A stretch of 41,436 nt of DNA from Singulisphaera sp. GP187 (GCA_945905925.1 CAMDQN010000055.1:1-41436); one strand, 5' to 3'. Shown: positions 8,755-17,906, counted from the first letter of the stretch. Numbers and translations are program-made. Notes: generated from the sequence alone by a model not told the origin.

Positions 8755-11700
8755 TCACCCCGCGTTGGTACCGGCGGTCTTCAGGTCTTCCATCGCGCGC
8801 GCCACCGCCAACGGCAGCACCTTTCGCAACCGGCGCCCGCGCCGCACGTCGGCCCAGTTCTTCAGCAGGTACTCCGCCTGCCGACTCCCGGTCCTGGCGA
8901 AGTACTGGTGCAGTAGTGGGTGCATCCACTCGTAATCGACGTGCGAACAGTCGATCACCGTCACGCTCTTGCCGTGCAGTTTTGCAGGCGCTTCGGTCTT
9001 GGGGTCGAACACGAACAATTCGCCACCCGTCATCCCGGAGCCGATCTCATTCTCGACCGGTCCGAGGATTAGCACACGACCGCGGGTCATGTACTCGCAC
9101 GCGTACTTGCCCGCGGCTTCCGCGACAATCGTCGCGCCCGAGTTGCGAATTCCGAGCCGGTGTCCGGCGCGGCCGCCGATGAAGATCGTGCCGCCGGTCG
9201 CGCCGTAACCGACGTTGTTCCCGGTCACGCTCTGAATTTCGCCGCCGTAGTTGCTGATGGTGTAGTCGAGCGTTACCACGACGGTGCCACCCGAGATGCC
9301 CTTTGCGACACCGTCCTGCGCGAAGCCGCGCAACTCCAGGTCGAGACCGTGGATGCACCACGCGCCGAAGCTCTGACCGGCTTCGCCTTCGAGCCGGACC
9401 TTGATTTTGCGGTGATTCGGCATCCCCTCGCGGCCGTACAACTTCGCGATCTGGCCCGCGACCGTCGCGCCAACGGCGCGATCCGAGTTCCGCACGCGAA
9501 ACACGAGGTCCGCGTTCTGGCTGGTGTCGATGGCATCGTAAGTTGCTGCGAGGATGCGTTCGTTCAGCGAACCGGTGATGTCGCACAACCCGCGACCGGG
9601 CGGCGTCTGCGGGTGGTTCTCAGCCAAGCGCGACATCGCCATATCGGGGTGGATGAACCGCGATAGGTCGAGCATCGCGGGGCGCGGGTGCTTCTCTTTG
9701 AGGTCGGTTCGCCTCACGAGAAGGTCCGAGCGCCCAGTGATTTCGGAGAGGTGCGCGAAGCCCATGCGCGCGAGCAGCACGCGCGTCTCGTCCGCTACTG
9801 CATGGAGATAGGCCTTCGTGTGTTCAGGGTGTCCCTTGAAGATTTCGGGTGAGCCGGTGATCCCGGTCGGGCAGTTCGGGATGTGGCACGACTTGCACAC
9901 GATGCAGCCGACCGACACCATCAAGCCCTGTCCGAAGCTGAACTCGTCCGCGCCGAACAGCGCGTACTTGATGATGTCGTGTCCGTTTTTGATCCCGCCG
10001 CCGACGCGGAGTTTCACGCTCGTGCGCAAGCCGTTCACGACCAGCGCCTGATGCGCTTCGGCCAACCCCATTTCGCTCGGCAGCCCTGCGTGTTCCTTCG
10101 ACGACACCATCGCGGCACCGGTGCCGCCGTCGATGCCGTCGATCTCGATGATGTCGGCCCCGGCCTTCGCCACGCCGACTGCGATGGTGCCGATGTTCTC
10201 CACCGCGACCAATTTCACAGACACAGGGACGTTCGGCTTGACCGCTTTCAGGTCGTAGATGAGTTGCGCGAGGTCTTCGATGCTGTAGATGTCGTGGTGC
10301 GGCGGCGGGCTGATGAGGTCCGTGCCGGGCTTCGCGAACCGGATCTCCGCGATCTCGGCGGTCACCTTCTTGCCCATCAACTGACCGCCCTCGCCGGGCT
10401 TTGCGCCTTGCGCCATCTTGATCGAAATCTCGTCCGCGTTGACGAGGTACTCGGCGTCCACCCCGAACCGGCCAGATGCTATTTGCCGGATACGGCTGCG
10501 GAACCGGCTCTTCGCGAGGTCGCCGCCGAGGGTGTAAATCTCGGGGTGTGCGAGCCGCTGCGCGCGCACCTTATCCCAGAACGACCCGTAGGCGCGTTCG
10601 GGGAGGTCGTTGCGCCAGCGGGCTTCGCCGCCCTCGCCACTGTTGCTCCCCGCGCCGAGTTCGTTGACCGCTGCGGCAATGGTCATGTGCGACGCGCCGG
10701 TGAGTGCGCCGTGACTCATCGCGGCGCCGCGGAAGTGCTGAGCGATCATCTTCGTCGCGGATTGCACTTCCACTTGTGCTACGCCGCCAGCAGCGAAGCG
10801 AATCGAGAACAGGTCGCGCAGCACCGTGGGCACGCGCGCGCTCACCATATCGGTGAACTTCACGAATTTGTCTGCCACGCGCTGGGGCGCGCCCGGGTCG
10901 TCCTCGCTCGGAGGTGCGGTGTAAGCCATCTCACCGCCCTGTTCCGGCTCCGGGTGCGCTTCCTTTACAGCGTCGCGCAGTGCCATCCGCACCTTCGCGT
11001 TGAACGCGTGGTAGTCGCGGTTGCGGCCCAGCACGGTCATCTTCTCGGCCTGCTGAACGCGCCACTGCGCGTCTTCGACCAACTCGTTGAAGCCGATGCC
11101 ACCGAGCCGGCTCGGGAAGTCGCCGAGGAACGCCATGAGGTCGGGGCCGAACCCGACCGCCTCGAACAACTGCGCCCCGCGATAGCCCTCGATCGTGGTG
11201 ATTCCCATCTTGGAAATCACTTTCTTGGTGGTGTCTTCGAGCGCCGCGAACAGGTTCTCCAACGCCTCGCGCGGTTCCAGTTTTGATTCCTGCTTTGAGT
11301 CCGGATCTTTGAAATTCAGCCCGTCCTTGACGAGCCGGAACATCAGGTACGGATGCACCGCGTCGGCGCCGCACGCGACCAGACAGCAGATGTCGTGGCC
11401 TTCCTGAATGTCACCGGCTTGCACGATAAGGCTGCACTTGTCGCGCAGCCCGTGCCGGCACAAATACTCATGCACCGCACCGAGCGCGAGCAGCGACGGG
11501 ATCGGGAAGATGCCACGCTTGCACGCTTCCTTGTCGGACACGCAGAGCACGTGGTAACCGTCGTGAACGGCTTTCTCCGCGGCGCTTTGAAGAGCAACCA
11601 AACTTGTTCGCAGCGAGTCCGCACCGCCCTGGATGGGGAACGTTGCGTCGAGCAACTTGAAGCCGAGCACCTCGTTCTGCCGAATCTCCTCGACGATGGC

Positions 11701-13521
11701 GTCAGAGATGATAGGGGAGGGGAGTTCCATCTGGCGACACGGCAGTGCTTCAGGCGAACCCGGAGCATCAGCGACGGGATCCCCCGCGTTTCCTGCGCCG
11801 CCCCCCCGTTGCTGACGCTCCGGGTTCGCCTGCGCGGGGCCACGCCCCAGGTAAGTTGTCAGCGACATCGCCCCGCCCTCACGATAAGGGTCGATGGGGG
11901 GGTTCGTCACCTCGGCGAACGTCTGCTGAAGGTACTTGAACAGTGTTGGGTGGTGTTGGCTGAACACCGTCAGCACGCGGTCGTGGCCCATGCTCGACAG
12001 CGGTTCCTTCTTGAGCTTCGCCATGTCGCGCACGAACACCGCGCGGTCGAAGTCCCAACCCGCCGCTTGAAGCAAGTGATCGAGCGACCACGTGCGATCC
12101 GTGAGCATCGCGCCCACGGTGTCGTCCGTTTGGCGTGTGTAGTCGAACCCTTCGGGAATGATGATCTGCCGGCGGTTGAGTTCGCGCACGTCGCCCAACT
12201 CGGCTTCCGCCTCCGTGATGACGCGGGCCATGATTTGGTAACTGTCGAGTCGCTCGCCGGTTTCGGTGTCGAGCGCGATCATCTGCCCGGGTTGAAGTTG
12301 CCCGCTCGCGACGATGGTGGTCGCGTCGAGGCCGAACACGCCGGATTCGCTACCGATGTAGAGCCAGCCCCTTCGGTCTGAACACCATCGCACAGGTCGC
12401 AACCCCATGCGGTCCACCAGGCCCACGAGCATTCGCCCGTCGGTGCCGATGATGCCCGCGGGGCCGTCCCACGCCGCGAGGCTTCCGAACGTGCGCCGGT
12501 AGTACGTGAACAGGTCGAAGGCTTCCTGACCCCACACGTCCGCTTCCGTGTCCCACACCGGCGGGATGCTGAGCCGTAGCGCGCGCAACATACTCCAGTT
12601 CTGTTCGCGCATTAGATACTCGACCCACTCGTCCAGGCTGGCCGAGTCGCTCATCTTCGGTGTGAGGAGGTCGCCGCCGGGCAGCGGTGGTTGCAACCCG
12701 CGCGCGAACGCCGACACCGCATTCCGCGTGGTGCGGACCGTGTTGATCTCGCCGTTGTGGCATGTGAGCCGAAACGGTTGAGCCAATGTCCAATTAGGGA
12801 ACGTGTTCGTGCTGTATCGGCGGTGGAACGTCGCGATGCCGGTCTCGAATGCGGGGTTCGCGAAGTCCTGGTAGAAGTCCGCGAGTTGGCCGCTGGTCAT
12901 CAGCCCCTTGTAGCCGACTAGCGTCGCGGAGAGCGAGACCATGTAGGCGTTCAGGCCGGCGGTGGTGAGGCGCTGACGGAATTCGAACCGGCGCAGCAGG
13001 AGCCAACGGTCGGCCGTGGCAACGTCGCCCTCCACCTTGAAGAGTGCGTGCTCGATGTACGCGGGGCGCGCGCTTCGCGCTTGCTGTGGAAGCACGTCGT
13101 CGACGACGGGCACGGGGCGGAAGCCGAGGAGTTTCACCGGGCCACCGGAGAGCACCTCGCGCACCAGCGCGCGAACTTGATCCGCGCGCGCCGGTTCAGC
13201 CTCAAAGATGAACAGCACGCCGACCGCGACTGCGTCTTCGGCCCGGAGGCCACGTGCGCCGTCGAATCGGAGTCGCTTCGCTTCTTCTTTGAAGAAGGCT
13301 TGAGGGGTCGCGAGGAGCAGGCCGGCGCCGTCGCCGGCGTCGCCGCACACGCCGCCTCGGTGTTCCATCGCTCGGAGCGCTCCGACCGCGCGCCGGAGCA
13401 ACTCGGCCGAGGGTTTCCCGTCGCGGGCGGCGACACCGCCGATACCACATGCATCGTGCCCGACTTCGTCGGTGTACAGGAGTTTACCGCCGCGGACCCG
13501 TGCCAGGCCGGTCTCGTTCAT
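8755..13521 (-). CDS. gltB: Glutamate synthase large chain
   Basis: This enzyme makes glutamate from glutamine and 2-oxoglutarate. The 1588-residue length is slightly above the family norm. ATG 13521 is preferred over an upstream GTG (13533) because GAAGG lies five bases before it. Domains in order: class II glutamine amidotransferase whose nucleophile is Cys25 in DACGIGGVA, implying removal of a 24-residue propeptide; a central domain; the FMN-binding synthase domain; the 3Fe-4S cysteines in the C-x5-C-x4-C pattern CIVCKSCHIPNC near residue 1207; and the glycine-rich C-terminal beta-helix. Residues about 563-590 are an insertion encoded by a palindromic repeat (separate entry). It replaces the usual short linker between LTTYLGRGP and QMELPSPI. 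The small subunit gene gltD is not in the window. Confidence 0.95.
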   Translation of the reverse strand: MNETGLARVRGGKLLYTDEVGHDACGIGGVAARDGKPSAELLRRAVGALRAMEHRGGVCGDAGDGAGLLLATPQAFFKEEAKRLRFDGARGLRAEDAVAVGVLFIFEAEPARADQVRALVREVLSGGPVKLLGFRPVPVVDDVLPQQARSARPAYIEHALFKVEGDVATADRWLLLRRFEFRQRLTTAGLNAYMVSLSATLVGYKGLMTSGQLADFYQDFANPAFETGIATFHRRYSTNTFPNWTLAQPFRLTCHNGEINTVRTTRNAVSAFARGLQPPLPGGDLLTPKMSDSASLDEWVEYLMREQNWSMLRALRLSIPPVWDTEADVWGQEAFDLFTYYRRTFGSLAAWDGPAGIIGTDGRMLVGLVDRMGLRPVRWCSDRRGWLYIGSESGVFGLDATTIVASGQLQPGQMIALDTETGERLDSYQIMARVITEAEAELGDVRELNRRQIIIPEGFDYTRQTDDTVGAMLTDRTWSLDHLLQAAGWDFDRAVFVRDMAKLKKEPLSSMGHDRVLTVFSQHHPTLFKYLQQTFAEVTNPPIDPYREGGAMSLTTYLGRGPAQANPERQQRGGGAGNAGDPVADAPGSPEALPCRQMELPSPIISDAIVEEIRQNEVLGFKLLDATFPIQGGADSLRTSLVALQSAAEKAVHDGYHVLCVSDKEACKRGIFPIPSLLALGAVHEYLCRHGLRDKCSLIVQAGDIQEGHDICCLVACGADAVHPYLMFRLVKDGLNFKDPDSKQESKLEPREALENLFAALEDTTKKVISKMGITTIEGYRGAQLFEAVGFGPDLMAFLGDFPSRLGGIGFNELVEDAQWRVQQAEKMTVLGRNRDYHAFNAKVRMALRDAVKEAHPEPEQGGEMAYTAPPSEDDPGAPQRVADKFVKFTDMVSARVPTVLRDLFSIRFAAGGVAQVEVQSATKMIAQHFRGAAMSHGALTGASHMTIAAAVNELGAGSNSGEGGEARWRNDLPERAYGSFWDKVRAQRLAHPEIYTLGGDLAKSRFRSRIRQIASGRFGVDAEYLVNADEISIKMAQGAKPGEGGQLMGKKVTAEIAEIRFAKPGTDLISPPPHHDIYSIEDLAQLIYDLKAVKPNVPVSVKLVAVENIGTIAVGVAKAGADIIEIDGIDGGTGAAMVSSKEHAGLPSEMGLAEAHQALVVNGLRTSVKLRVGGGIKNGHDIIKYALFGADEFSFGQGLMVSVGCIVCKSCHIPNCPTGITGSPEIFKGHPEHTKAYLHAVADETRVLLARMGFAHLSEITGRSDLLVRRTDLKEKHPRPAMLDLSRFIHPDMAMSRLAENHPQTPPGRGLCDITGSLNERILAATYDAIDTSQNADLVFRVRNSDRAVGATVAGQIAKLYGREGMPNHRKIKVRLEGEAGQSFGAWCIHGLDLELRGFAQDGVAKGISGGTVVVTLDYTISNYGGEIQSVTGNNVGYGATGGTIFIGGRAGHRLGIRNSGATIVAEAAGKYACEYMTRGRVLILGPVENEIGSGMTGGELFVFDPKTEAPAKLHGKSVTVIDCSHVDYEWMHPLLHQYFARTGSRQAEYLLKNWADVRRGRRLRKVLPLAVARAMEDLKTAGTNAG
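11751..11832. repeat. Palindromic repeat inserted in frame within gltB (family F)
   Basis: Left arm 11751-11778 (CAGGCGAACCCGGAGCATCA and onward) and right arm 11805-11832 are inverted copies matching at 26 of 28 positions, separated by 26 C/G-rich bases. The element keeps the gltB frame open and encodes a low-complexity stretch including NPERQQRGGG and VADAPGSPEAL. A related single arm is present at 23834-23858 inside the kinase gene, which shows the sequence is a mobile or dispersed unit and not part of the enzyme. Confidence 0.8.
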
Positions 13522-13815
13522 CGTCGCCTTCACCCGCTAGGGCGATATCTTGATTTCGAAAATTCAGACGGTTGCCACTACGCCGTGGCACGCAACAATT
13601 TATCTTCGGTCGCGTGAGGTACGGTGGCAAGGGGCCGCGCGGGGCAGGATTCACAAAGATTTTTCAGTGGACGCTTGCATCAGGTCGAATTGGCGAGTAG
13701 AACACGTTTGATTTTCTACAGGTCGGCGGACGGTTGGTCCGACTCACTCGCAGTTTCGGGGCCGTGCTGCTGTTCACTCACAATGCCCAGAAGTGGCAAA
13801 CCGAGGGAAATGATC

Positions 13816-13923
13816 ATGGATTTCTTGACCAGTTGGTGGACCATGGGCGGGATGTTCGTCGCCCTGCTGGTTCTGATCGGCGTGATGCTGTTCCTCCGCG
13901 GCAACAAGAAGGACGAAGAGTAA
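13816..13923 (+). CDS. 35-residue single-pass membrane microprotein
   Basis: The start is ATG 13816, with GAGGG eight bases upstream; an ATG six bases earlier is too close to that site. The product is MDFLTSWWTMGGMFVALLVL followed by more hydrophobic residues and the basic/acidic tail RGNKKDEE. One membrane helix fills residues 10-27, with the charged tail predicted inside. The good ribosome site and a following hairpin support a real gene. It lies alone between gltB (divergent) and htrA (convergent). The function is unknown; proteins of this shape often act as small subunits or stabilisers of membrane complexes, but there is no partner in sight. Confidence 0.65.
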   Translation: MDFLTSWWTMGGMFVALLVLIGVMLFLRGNKKDEE

Positions 13924-13976
13924 ACAGGTCTGTACCGGACTTTCACCTCGAACGGAATCCGTGCGTGTTAACAATC

Positions 13977-14000
13977 CGGGCCGCCATGAAGGGCGGCCCG
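13977..14000. terminator. Bidirectional hairpin between microprotein and htrA-like gene
   Basis: CGGGCCGCC (13977-13985) pairs with GGCGGCCCG (13992-14000) around six bases. It lies between converging genes. The plus-strand T-run is short and interrupted, so the hairpin is clear but termination strength is uncertain. Confidence 0.55.
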
Positions 14001-14026
14001 ATCGTCATTTTGCAGGATGCTCGAAC

Positions 14027-15151
14027 CTACGGCCGGTTCGACCTCACTGGCTTCCCGGTGTATTCTCCCACAACTATCTCAATCGCCTGTGCTTTGCGGT
14101 CGCGCCACACCGTTAACTTCACCTTCTGTCCAGGCGGCAGCGCTGACACCACGTTGATCAGGTGGTTCTCGTCGCGCAAGGTCACGTCTTCGATCTGAAG
14201 CACCACGTCGCCAACTTTCAGGCCCGCTCGTGCCGCCGGCGTGTCAGGGTGAACGATCTCGACCAGCGCACCGCTCACGCGGTTCAATCCCAACCGCAGC
14301 GCCTCGGCAGGTTCGAGCACGCTCGCGAGTTGTACGCCGAGGTAGCCGCGTGTCACCACGCCCTTCTCGATGAGTTGCGCCGCAATTCGCTTCACGAGAT
14401 TCGCCGGGATGCTGAATGACACTCCGCTGTTGCTGCCGCTCTTGGACGCGATCGCGGTGTTGATCCCGACCACCTTTCCGTCGAGATCGACTAGCGGGCC
14501 ACCACTCGACCCTGGATTGATTGCCGCATCGGTCTGCAAGAACTCTTTGATGCGGATCGTCGAGCCGAGCGAAATTTGCCCGCGATCGGTCGCGGAGATG
14601 ATTCCGTGCGTGACGGTTTGGTTCAGCCCGAAGGGGCTACCGAACGCGAGCACCCATTGCCCGCGGCGGGCGCGCGAACTGTCCGCTAGCGGCGCGGCCG
14701 TCAGCGTGTTGTCTTCGATATTCAACAGCGAGATGTCCGATTCCGGGTCGCTCCAGATGCGTGCCGGTTGCACGATGCGCCCGTCGGAGAGCGTGACGTA
14801 CACCTTCGCGGGCGCCGCGGCGCCGACGACGTGGTAGTTCGTGACCACAACGACGCCGGTCGCGCCGGGCAACTTCACGATCACGCCGGAGCCGGACTCT
14901 TCCACGGGGTTGTTCTTCGTCGCACCAGGCTCCGCCGGTTTTACCGCGTCCACCGCGACCACGGACGGACTGAGTTGCCGGATGACCGTCTGGAACCGGT
15001 CGTGCGGAATTCCTCCGTTCGCAACGTCCATCGGGGGAAGCGCCGGAGCGGGTTGCGCGTTCGCGCTCCCTCGAACGACGGATTCGGTCGCGGCGCCACC
15101 GAGGAATGCGCACGTTGCACACACCATCCCGAGTCCCAACTGTCTGCGCAT
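14027..15151 (-). CDS. HtrA/DegP-like trypsin-type serine protease with one PDZ domain
   Basis: Starting at ATG 15151 gives 374 residues with an N-terminal signal or anchor (residues 3-22, LGLGMVCATCAFLGGAATES); the upstream in-frame region adds an Arg-rich tail with no ribosome site. The catalytic triad is intact: His107 in VVVTNYHVVG, Asp139 in DPESDISLLN, Ser216 in DAAINPGSSGGPLVD. A single PDZ domain follows from about residue 285 (GYLGVQLASV to the C terminus), with the carboxylate-binding loop GYLGV. Such proteases degrade or sense misfolded proteins outside the cytoplasm. Classical DegP has two PDZ domains, so this is closer to the DegS/single-PDZ form. It is probably a monocistronic unit. 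Confidence 0.9.
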   Translation of the reverse strand: MRRQLGLGMVCATCAFLGGAATESVVRGSANAQPAPALPPMDVANGGIPHDRFQTVIRQLSPSVVAVDAVKPAEPGATKNNPVEESGSGVIVKLPGATGVVVVTNYHVVGAAAPAKVYVTLSDGRIVQPARIWSDPESDISLLNIEDNTLTAAPLADSSRARRGQWVLAFGSPFGLNQTVTHGIISATDRGQISLGSTIRIKEFLQTDAAINPGSSGGPLVDLDGKVVGINTAIASKSGSNSGVSFSIPANLVKRIAAQLIEKGVVTRGYLGVQLASVLEPAEALRLGLNRVSGALVEIVHPDTPAARAGLKVGDVVLQIEDVTLRDENHLINVVSALPPGQKVKLTVWRDRKAQAIEIVVGEYTGKPVRSNRP

Positions 15152-15303
15152 GACGTTTCGCCTTGAGGGAAACCAGTCGAGTCGGCACGTTGTGCGTGGC
15201 CAGACCCGGTCCAACCGTTTCCACTCTACTCCTCAGGGGGTCGGTGCGGGGAACAAGGTCGCTAGAAACCGCACCACCGGCGGGGGCGAGTCGCTACGAA
15301 ACG

Positions 15304-15337
15304 AAAAAAGCCCGCAGCCGTTTCAGGCCACGGGCTT
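15304..15337 (-). terminator. Intrinsic terminator of the DksA/TraR-type gene
   Basis: On the minus strand a 12-bp stem (15326-15337 with 15308-15319, including two G-U pairs) is followed by a run of six T residues. It begins 21 bases after the stop codon of the zinc-finger gene. Confidence 0.85.
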
Positions 15338-15358
15338 GATACGATCCCTTCGACCGGC

Positions 15359-15823
15359 TTATTTGCTCAAGTCGATTTCCAAGTCTGCGATGTTCACTTC
15401 GCGCCCGCCCATAGGGTCGCCGTCGGCGATCCGCCCCCAGTCACCGGCCCCGTGGTCGGCTGCCCATCCGCCGTCGAGTTCCATTTCTCGCTGACAGGTT
15501 ACGCACATCGTGCTGAACGGCAACGCATTCAGCCGCGTGACCGGGATCTTGATCGAACATACCTCGCACTTGCCGTAGGTGCCGGCCTTGAGCCGACGCA
15601 GCGCGCGTTCGATTTGAGCCAATTCCTTGGATTCGAGTTCGGCGATGGCTGAAGAAATTTCTTCACCGCTCGCGTCGAACGCGGCGTCCGCCGGATCCCC
15701 GCACGCGGACGAGTGTTTTACGTGAGCGAGTTCTTCGAGTTCGAAACCGAGCCGCTTGCGGAGTTCGGTCCGGCGGGTGATCAAGTTCTTATGGAGTCGC
15801 AGGAGAGCATCTTGGCGAGCCAT
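15359..15823 (-). CDS. DksA/TraR-family zinc-finger transcription factor
   Basis: Members of this family bind the secondary channel of RNA polymerase; DksA itself potentiates ppGpp. ATG 15823 is preceded by GGGAGG with nine bases between, giving 154 residues. Residues 5-75 form the predicted coiled coil, with an acidic region GDPADAAFDASGEE (42-55) where the tip loop would be. The C4 zinc finger is complete: C86-x2-C89 and C107-x2-C110, in KCEVCSIKIPV and MCVTC. The tail (EVNIADLEIDLSK) is family-typical only in part. A strong terminator follows. Whether it is true DksA or a paralogue cannot be decided from the sequence alone. Confidence 0.88.
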   Translation of the reverse strand: MARQDALLRLHKNLITRRTELRKRLGFELEELAHVKHSSACGDPADAAFDASGEEISSAIAELESKELAQIERALRRLKAGTYGKCEVCSIKIPVTRLNALPFSTMCVTCQREMELDGGWAADHGAGDWGRIADGDPMGGREVNIADLEIDLSK

Positions 15824-16284
15824 TGTTAAGTACCTCCCAGGTCGGCAGATTCCGTTCGGTCGTAACCGTTGGATACTGTTGGAGTTTGTTAAAACCCGTC
15901 GGGTCAAGAACATCACGGGCCTAATCCGCCCTGCGTCAGTTCTATTTCCTGATTGACAAGCCAGTATAGGCCGACAACCGGTGTATCTTTCCCCAAACTG
16001 CCCGATCCGGGTAGGTTGGAGTGGAATTTTCCAGCACAGAACGTGCCGCAACTGCACGAGCCGCGCATCCCGCCAGTAATAAGATCGTCGTCAAACGCGA
16101 ACAGTTTCAGGATTCCAGACGAGAGAGGCGAAGTTTCGTTGGTAGTGGGAGCGTTACGCGAATGATAGTGCGCAAATTCCGCCCCGGCGGGAATGTGACC
16201 AACTCGTGACCGAGGACTAAATGTCCAGTCTCTGCTATTCAGCGATTTGAAGCAACCTCTGCTCAAAAGTGGACACAAGCAGAG
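15824..16284. other. Intergenic stretch without a recognisable gene
   Basis: No open frame here has a ribosome site or family-like sequence. A TATACT on the minus strand (15963-15968) could be a -10 for the zinc-finger gene, but no good -35 lies at the right distance. The stretch ends at the large inverted repeat. Confidence 0.5.
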
Positions 16285-16437
16285 AAGACAGAAGTAGGGA
16301 AGAAGTAGCCGCACGAGAAACGCAGATAAAGACACGATAAAGGCTAAGACCGAGTTCTGAAAACACTCAGTTCTTCTGCCTTTATCGTGTCTTTATCTGC
16401 GTTTCTCGTGCGGCTACTTCTTCCCTACTTCTGTCTT
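16285..16437. repeat. Perfect 60-bp inverted repeat with 33-base loop
   Basis: 16285-16344 and 16378-16437 are exact reverse complements over all 60 positions. Weaker complementarity continues outward with a two-base gap. The arms are about 47% GC, clearly lower than the neighbouring genes. The right arm ends four bases before the stop codon of the DHH gene, so transcripts running past that stop would fold into a long perfect double-stranded hairpin. No T-run follows, and no transposase is visible. Confidence 0.95.
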
Positions 16438-16441
16438 TTGC

Positions 16442-17542
16442 TTACGATTGCAGGTTTTGGAGCATGTCGCGGAGCGGGACGAGACGCTGCCCGCGAGTGT
16501 CTTCGATCTTGAACGCCTTGAGGAACCGGCGTCGGAGTTCACTTTGGAGGTCTTCGATGGCGCTCGGAGCGGTGCTCGAGAGCGGGATCGCACCACCGGC
16601 ACGCCGGGCGTGCCCCCCCGCACGGCCGAGTCTGCCGACCACCAGTCGCAGAATCTCGCCCGCGCGAGCGTTCTCGATCGAAGCGCGCACCGAGAGGATC
16701 AGGTTGTCCTCGAACACCCCACCGCAGATAGCGTAGTCGATCTGATCGAAGCGGATCATGAAGTCCACGACCTCGGCCGCCTGCTCTGGGAGCGGGAGCG
16801 GGTTCACCCAACTCATCAGCAACCGATCGTATACGAACGAACTTTGCATCGCCTGGAGTGTGCATTCAAAGTAACTGTGCGGCAGGCGGGCGTTGCGGAT
16901 CTGCGCGATCACGTCCTTGTCCGCGCCTGGGTACAGTTTGAGGAGCGCTGCGTCGTCTGCGGGGCTGGCTTCCCGGGGGTAACCCGTCACTTCCGTTTCG
17001 ATCCCGTAGAGCAAGGCGGTGGCGACCTTTTCTGGGATCGGCGCACCTTGCTCGAGCAGGTACTTCGTGACGAGGGTGCAGGTTGCGCCGTGCGTGACGC
17101 GGATGTCGGTGAACGCGACGCCTTCGAGGTCGCCGGGGGTGTCGTGGTGGTCGAGGACCGCGTAGAGCGGAACGGATTCCGGGAACGTGTGCCGCCCAGT
17201 GCGCGGCTGACTGTCCACCATCACGACCGCGTCGTTCGCGCCCCACGCCATCTCTTCGATGGGAACGAGATCGAGATGGAGTATCTCGACGAGCGCGCGG
17301 TTTTCGGCGCGGTTGATAAGGCCATCGCGGGTGATGATGGTGGGCTTGCCGAGGCGGGATTCGACGAGGTGGGCGAGGCCCAACATGCTGCCGAGGCTGT
17401 CTGGGTCAGGCTGCACGTGCGAGACGAATACGACGCGATCGAACGGGGCGAGTCCAAGCAGGAAGCGATCCGACCTGCGTAATCCGGAAGAGGATGATTT
17501 TGAGTTGGAGGCACTTTCGGGGTCGGCGCGATGGTGCGCCAT
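16442..17542 (-). CDS. DHH/DHHA1 phosphoesterase, NrnA-like (oligoribonuclease / pAp phosphatase type)
   Basis: The start ATG 17542 is set by GAGGA eight bases upstream; the longer frame reaching 17803 has no ribosome site and unlike composition. The 366-residue product has the metal ligands of the family: H42 and D46/D48 in VSHVQPDPDSLGS, D110 in VVMVDSQ, and D131-H132-H133 in LDHHDT. The DHHA1 domain carries the glycine-rich GRAGGHARRAGG near residue 320. NrnA-type enzymes degrade nanoRNA and dephosphorylate 3'-phosphoadenosine 5'-phosphate. SHVQPDPD differs from the common SHxxPDGD in having Pro where Gly is usual, so exact substrate preference is uncertain. It diverges from the PSD1 gene. 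Confidence 0.85.
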   Translation of the reverse strand: MAHHRADPESASNSKSSSSGLRRSDRFLLGLAPFDRVVFVSHVQPDPDSLGSMLGLAHLVESRLGKPTIITRDGLINRAENRALVEILHLDLVPIEEMAWGANDAVVMVDSQPRTGRHTFPESVPLYAVLDHHDTPGDLEGVAFTDIRVTHGATCTLVTKYLLEQGAPIPEKVATALLYGIETEVTGYPREASPADDAALLKLYPGADKDVIAQIRNARLPHSYFECTLQAMQSSFVYDRLLMSWVNPLPLPEQAAEVVDFMIRFDQIDYAICGGVFEDNLILSVRASIENARAGEILRLVVGRLGRAGGHARRAGGAIPLSSTAPSAIEDLQSELRRRFLKAFKIEDTRGQRLVPLRDMLQNLQS

Positions 17543-17906
17543 GGGTGTCGTCCTCAGAGCATCTGGCCCTTCACGTCCATGTGAGGGGTTTGTTGGGGGG
17601 TTGCCAGGCTCTTCCAAAAGCCCCATACCGTTGTACCTTGCGGGCCGCGTGTTGCCAAGCACGGATGAGAGTTGGCGGGCGATAATTGCCGAAAGCGTTG
17701 TGGGAAAGCGAGTTACTGCGCGTGTAAAAGTGATTGTCGCGGTCGGCGAGCGGCCATGTCTGGTATGCGCGAAACCCAAGATTGTTCCACCACACGGTTC
17801 CATCCCGCAGCGAACCGGTTAGACTAGTGTGGAGAACTCCCGCCATGCCCGCCTCCCACTGCACTCACCATTCCTGCCGTTCTCTTCGCGTCCGAGGTGC
17901 CGATCC
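17543..17906. other. Divergent promoter region between the DHH gene and the PSD1 gene
   Basis: These 364 bases hold a good candidate promoter for the DHH gene (separate entry). No convincing plus-strand promoter was found. A possible upstream extension of the PSD1 frame from 17829 is Arg/Pro-rich and unlikely to be translated. Confidence 0.5.
17630..17658 (-). promoter_or_regulatory. Candidate sigma-70-type promoter for the DHH gene
   Basis: On the minus strand TTGGCA (17653-17658) and TACAAC (17630-17635) are separated by exactly 17 bases. They match the consensus at five and four of six positions. The start codon lies about 88 bases downstream. Confidence 0.4.

Noticed and set aside
9883-11286. 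Long open frame opposite gltB
   Set aside because: It lies fully inside the conserved gltB coding sequence and its predicted protein is His/Arg/Val-rich low complexity, as expected of an antisense frame in GC-rich DNA.
15953-15958. Perfect TTGACA on the plus strand
   Set aside because: No -10 at 16-18 bases and no plus-strand gene downstream for almost 2 kb.
17829-17906. N-terminal extension of the PSD1 protein
   Set aside because: It would bury the signal peptide behind an Arg/Pro-rich stretch, and the ATG at 17907 has the better ribosome site.
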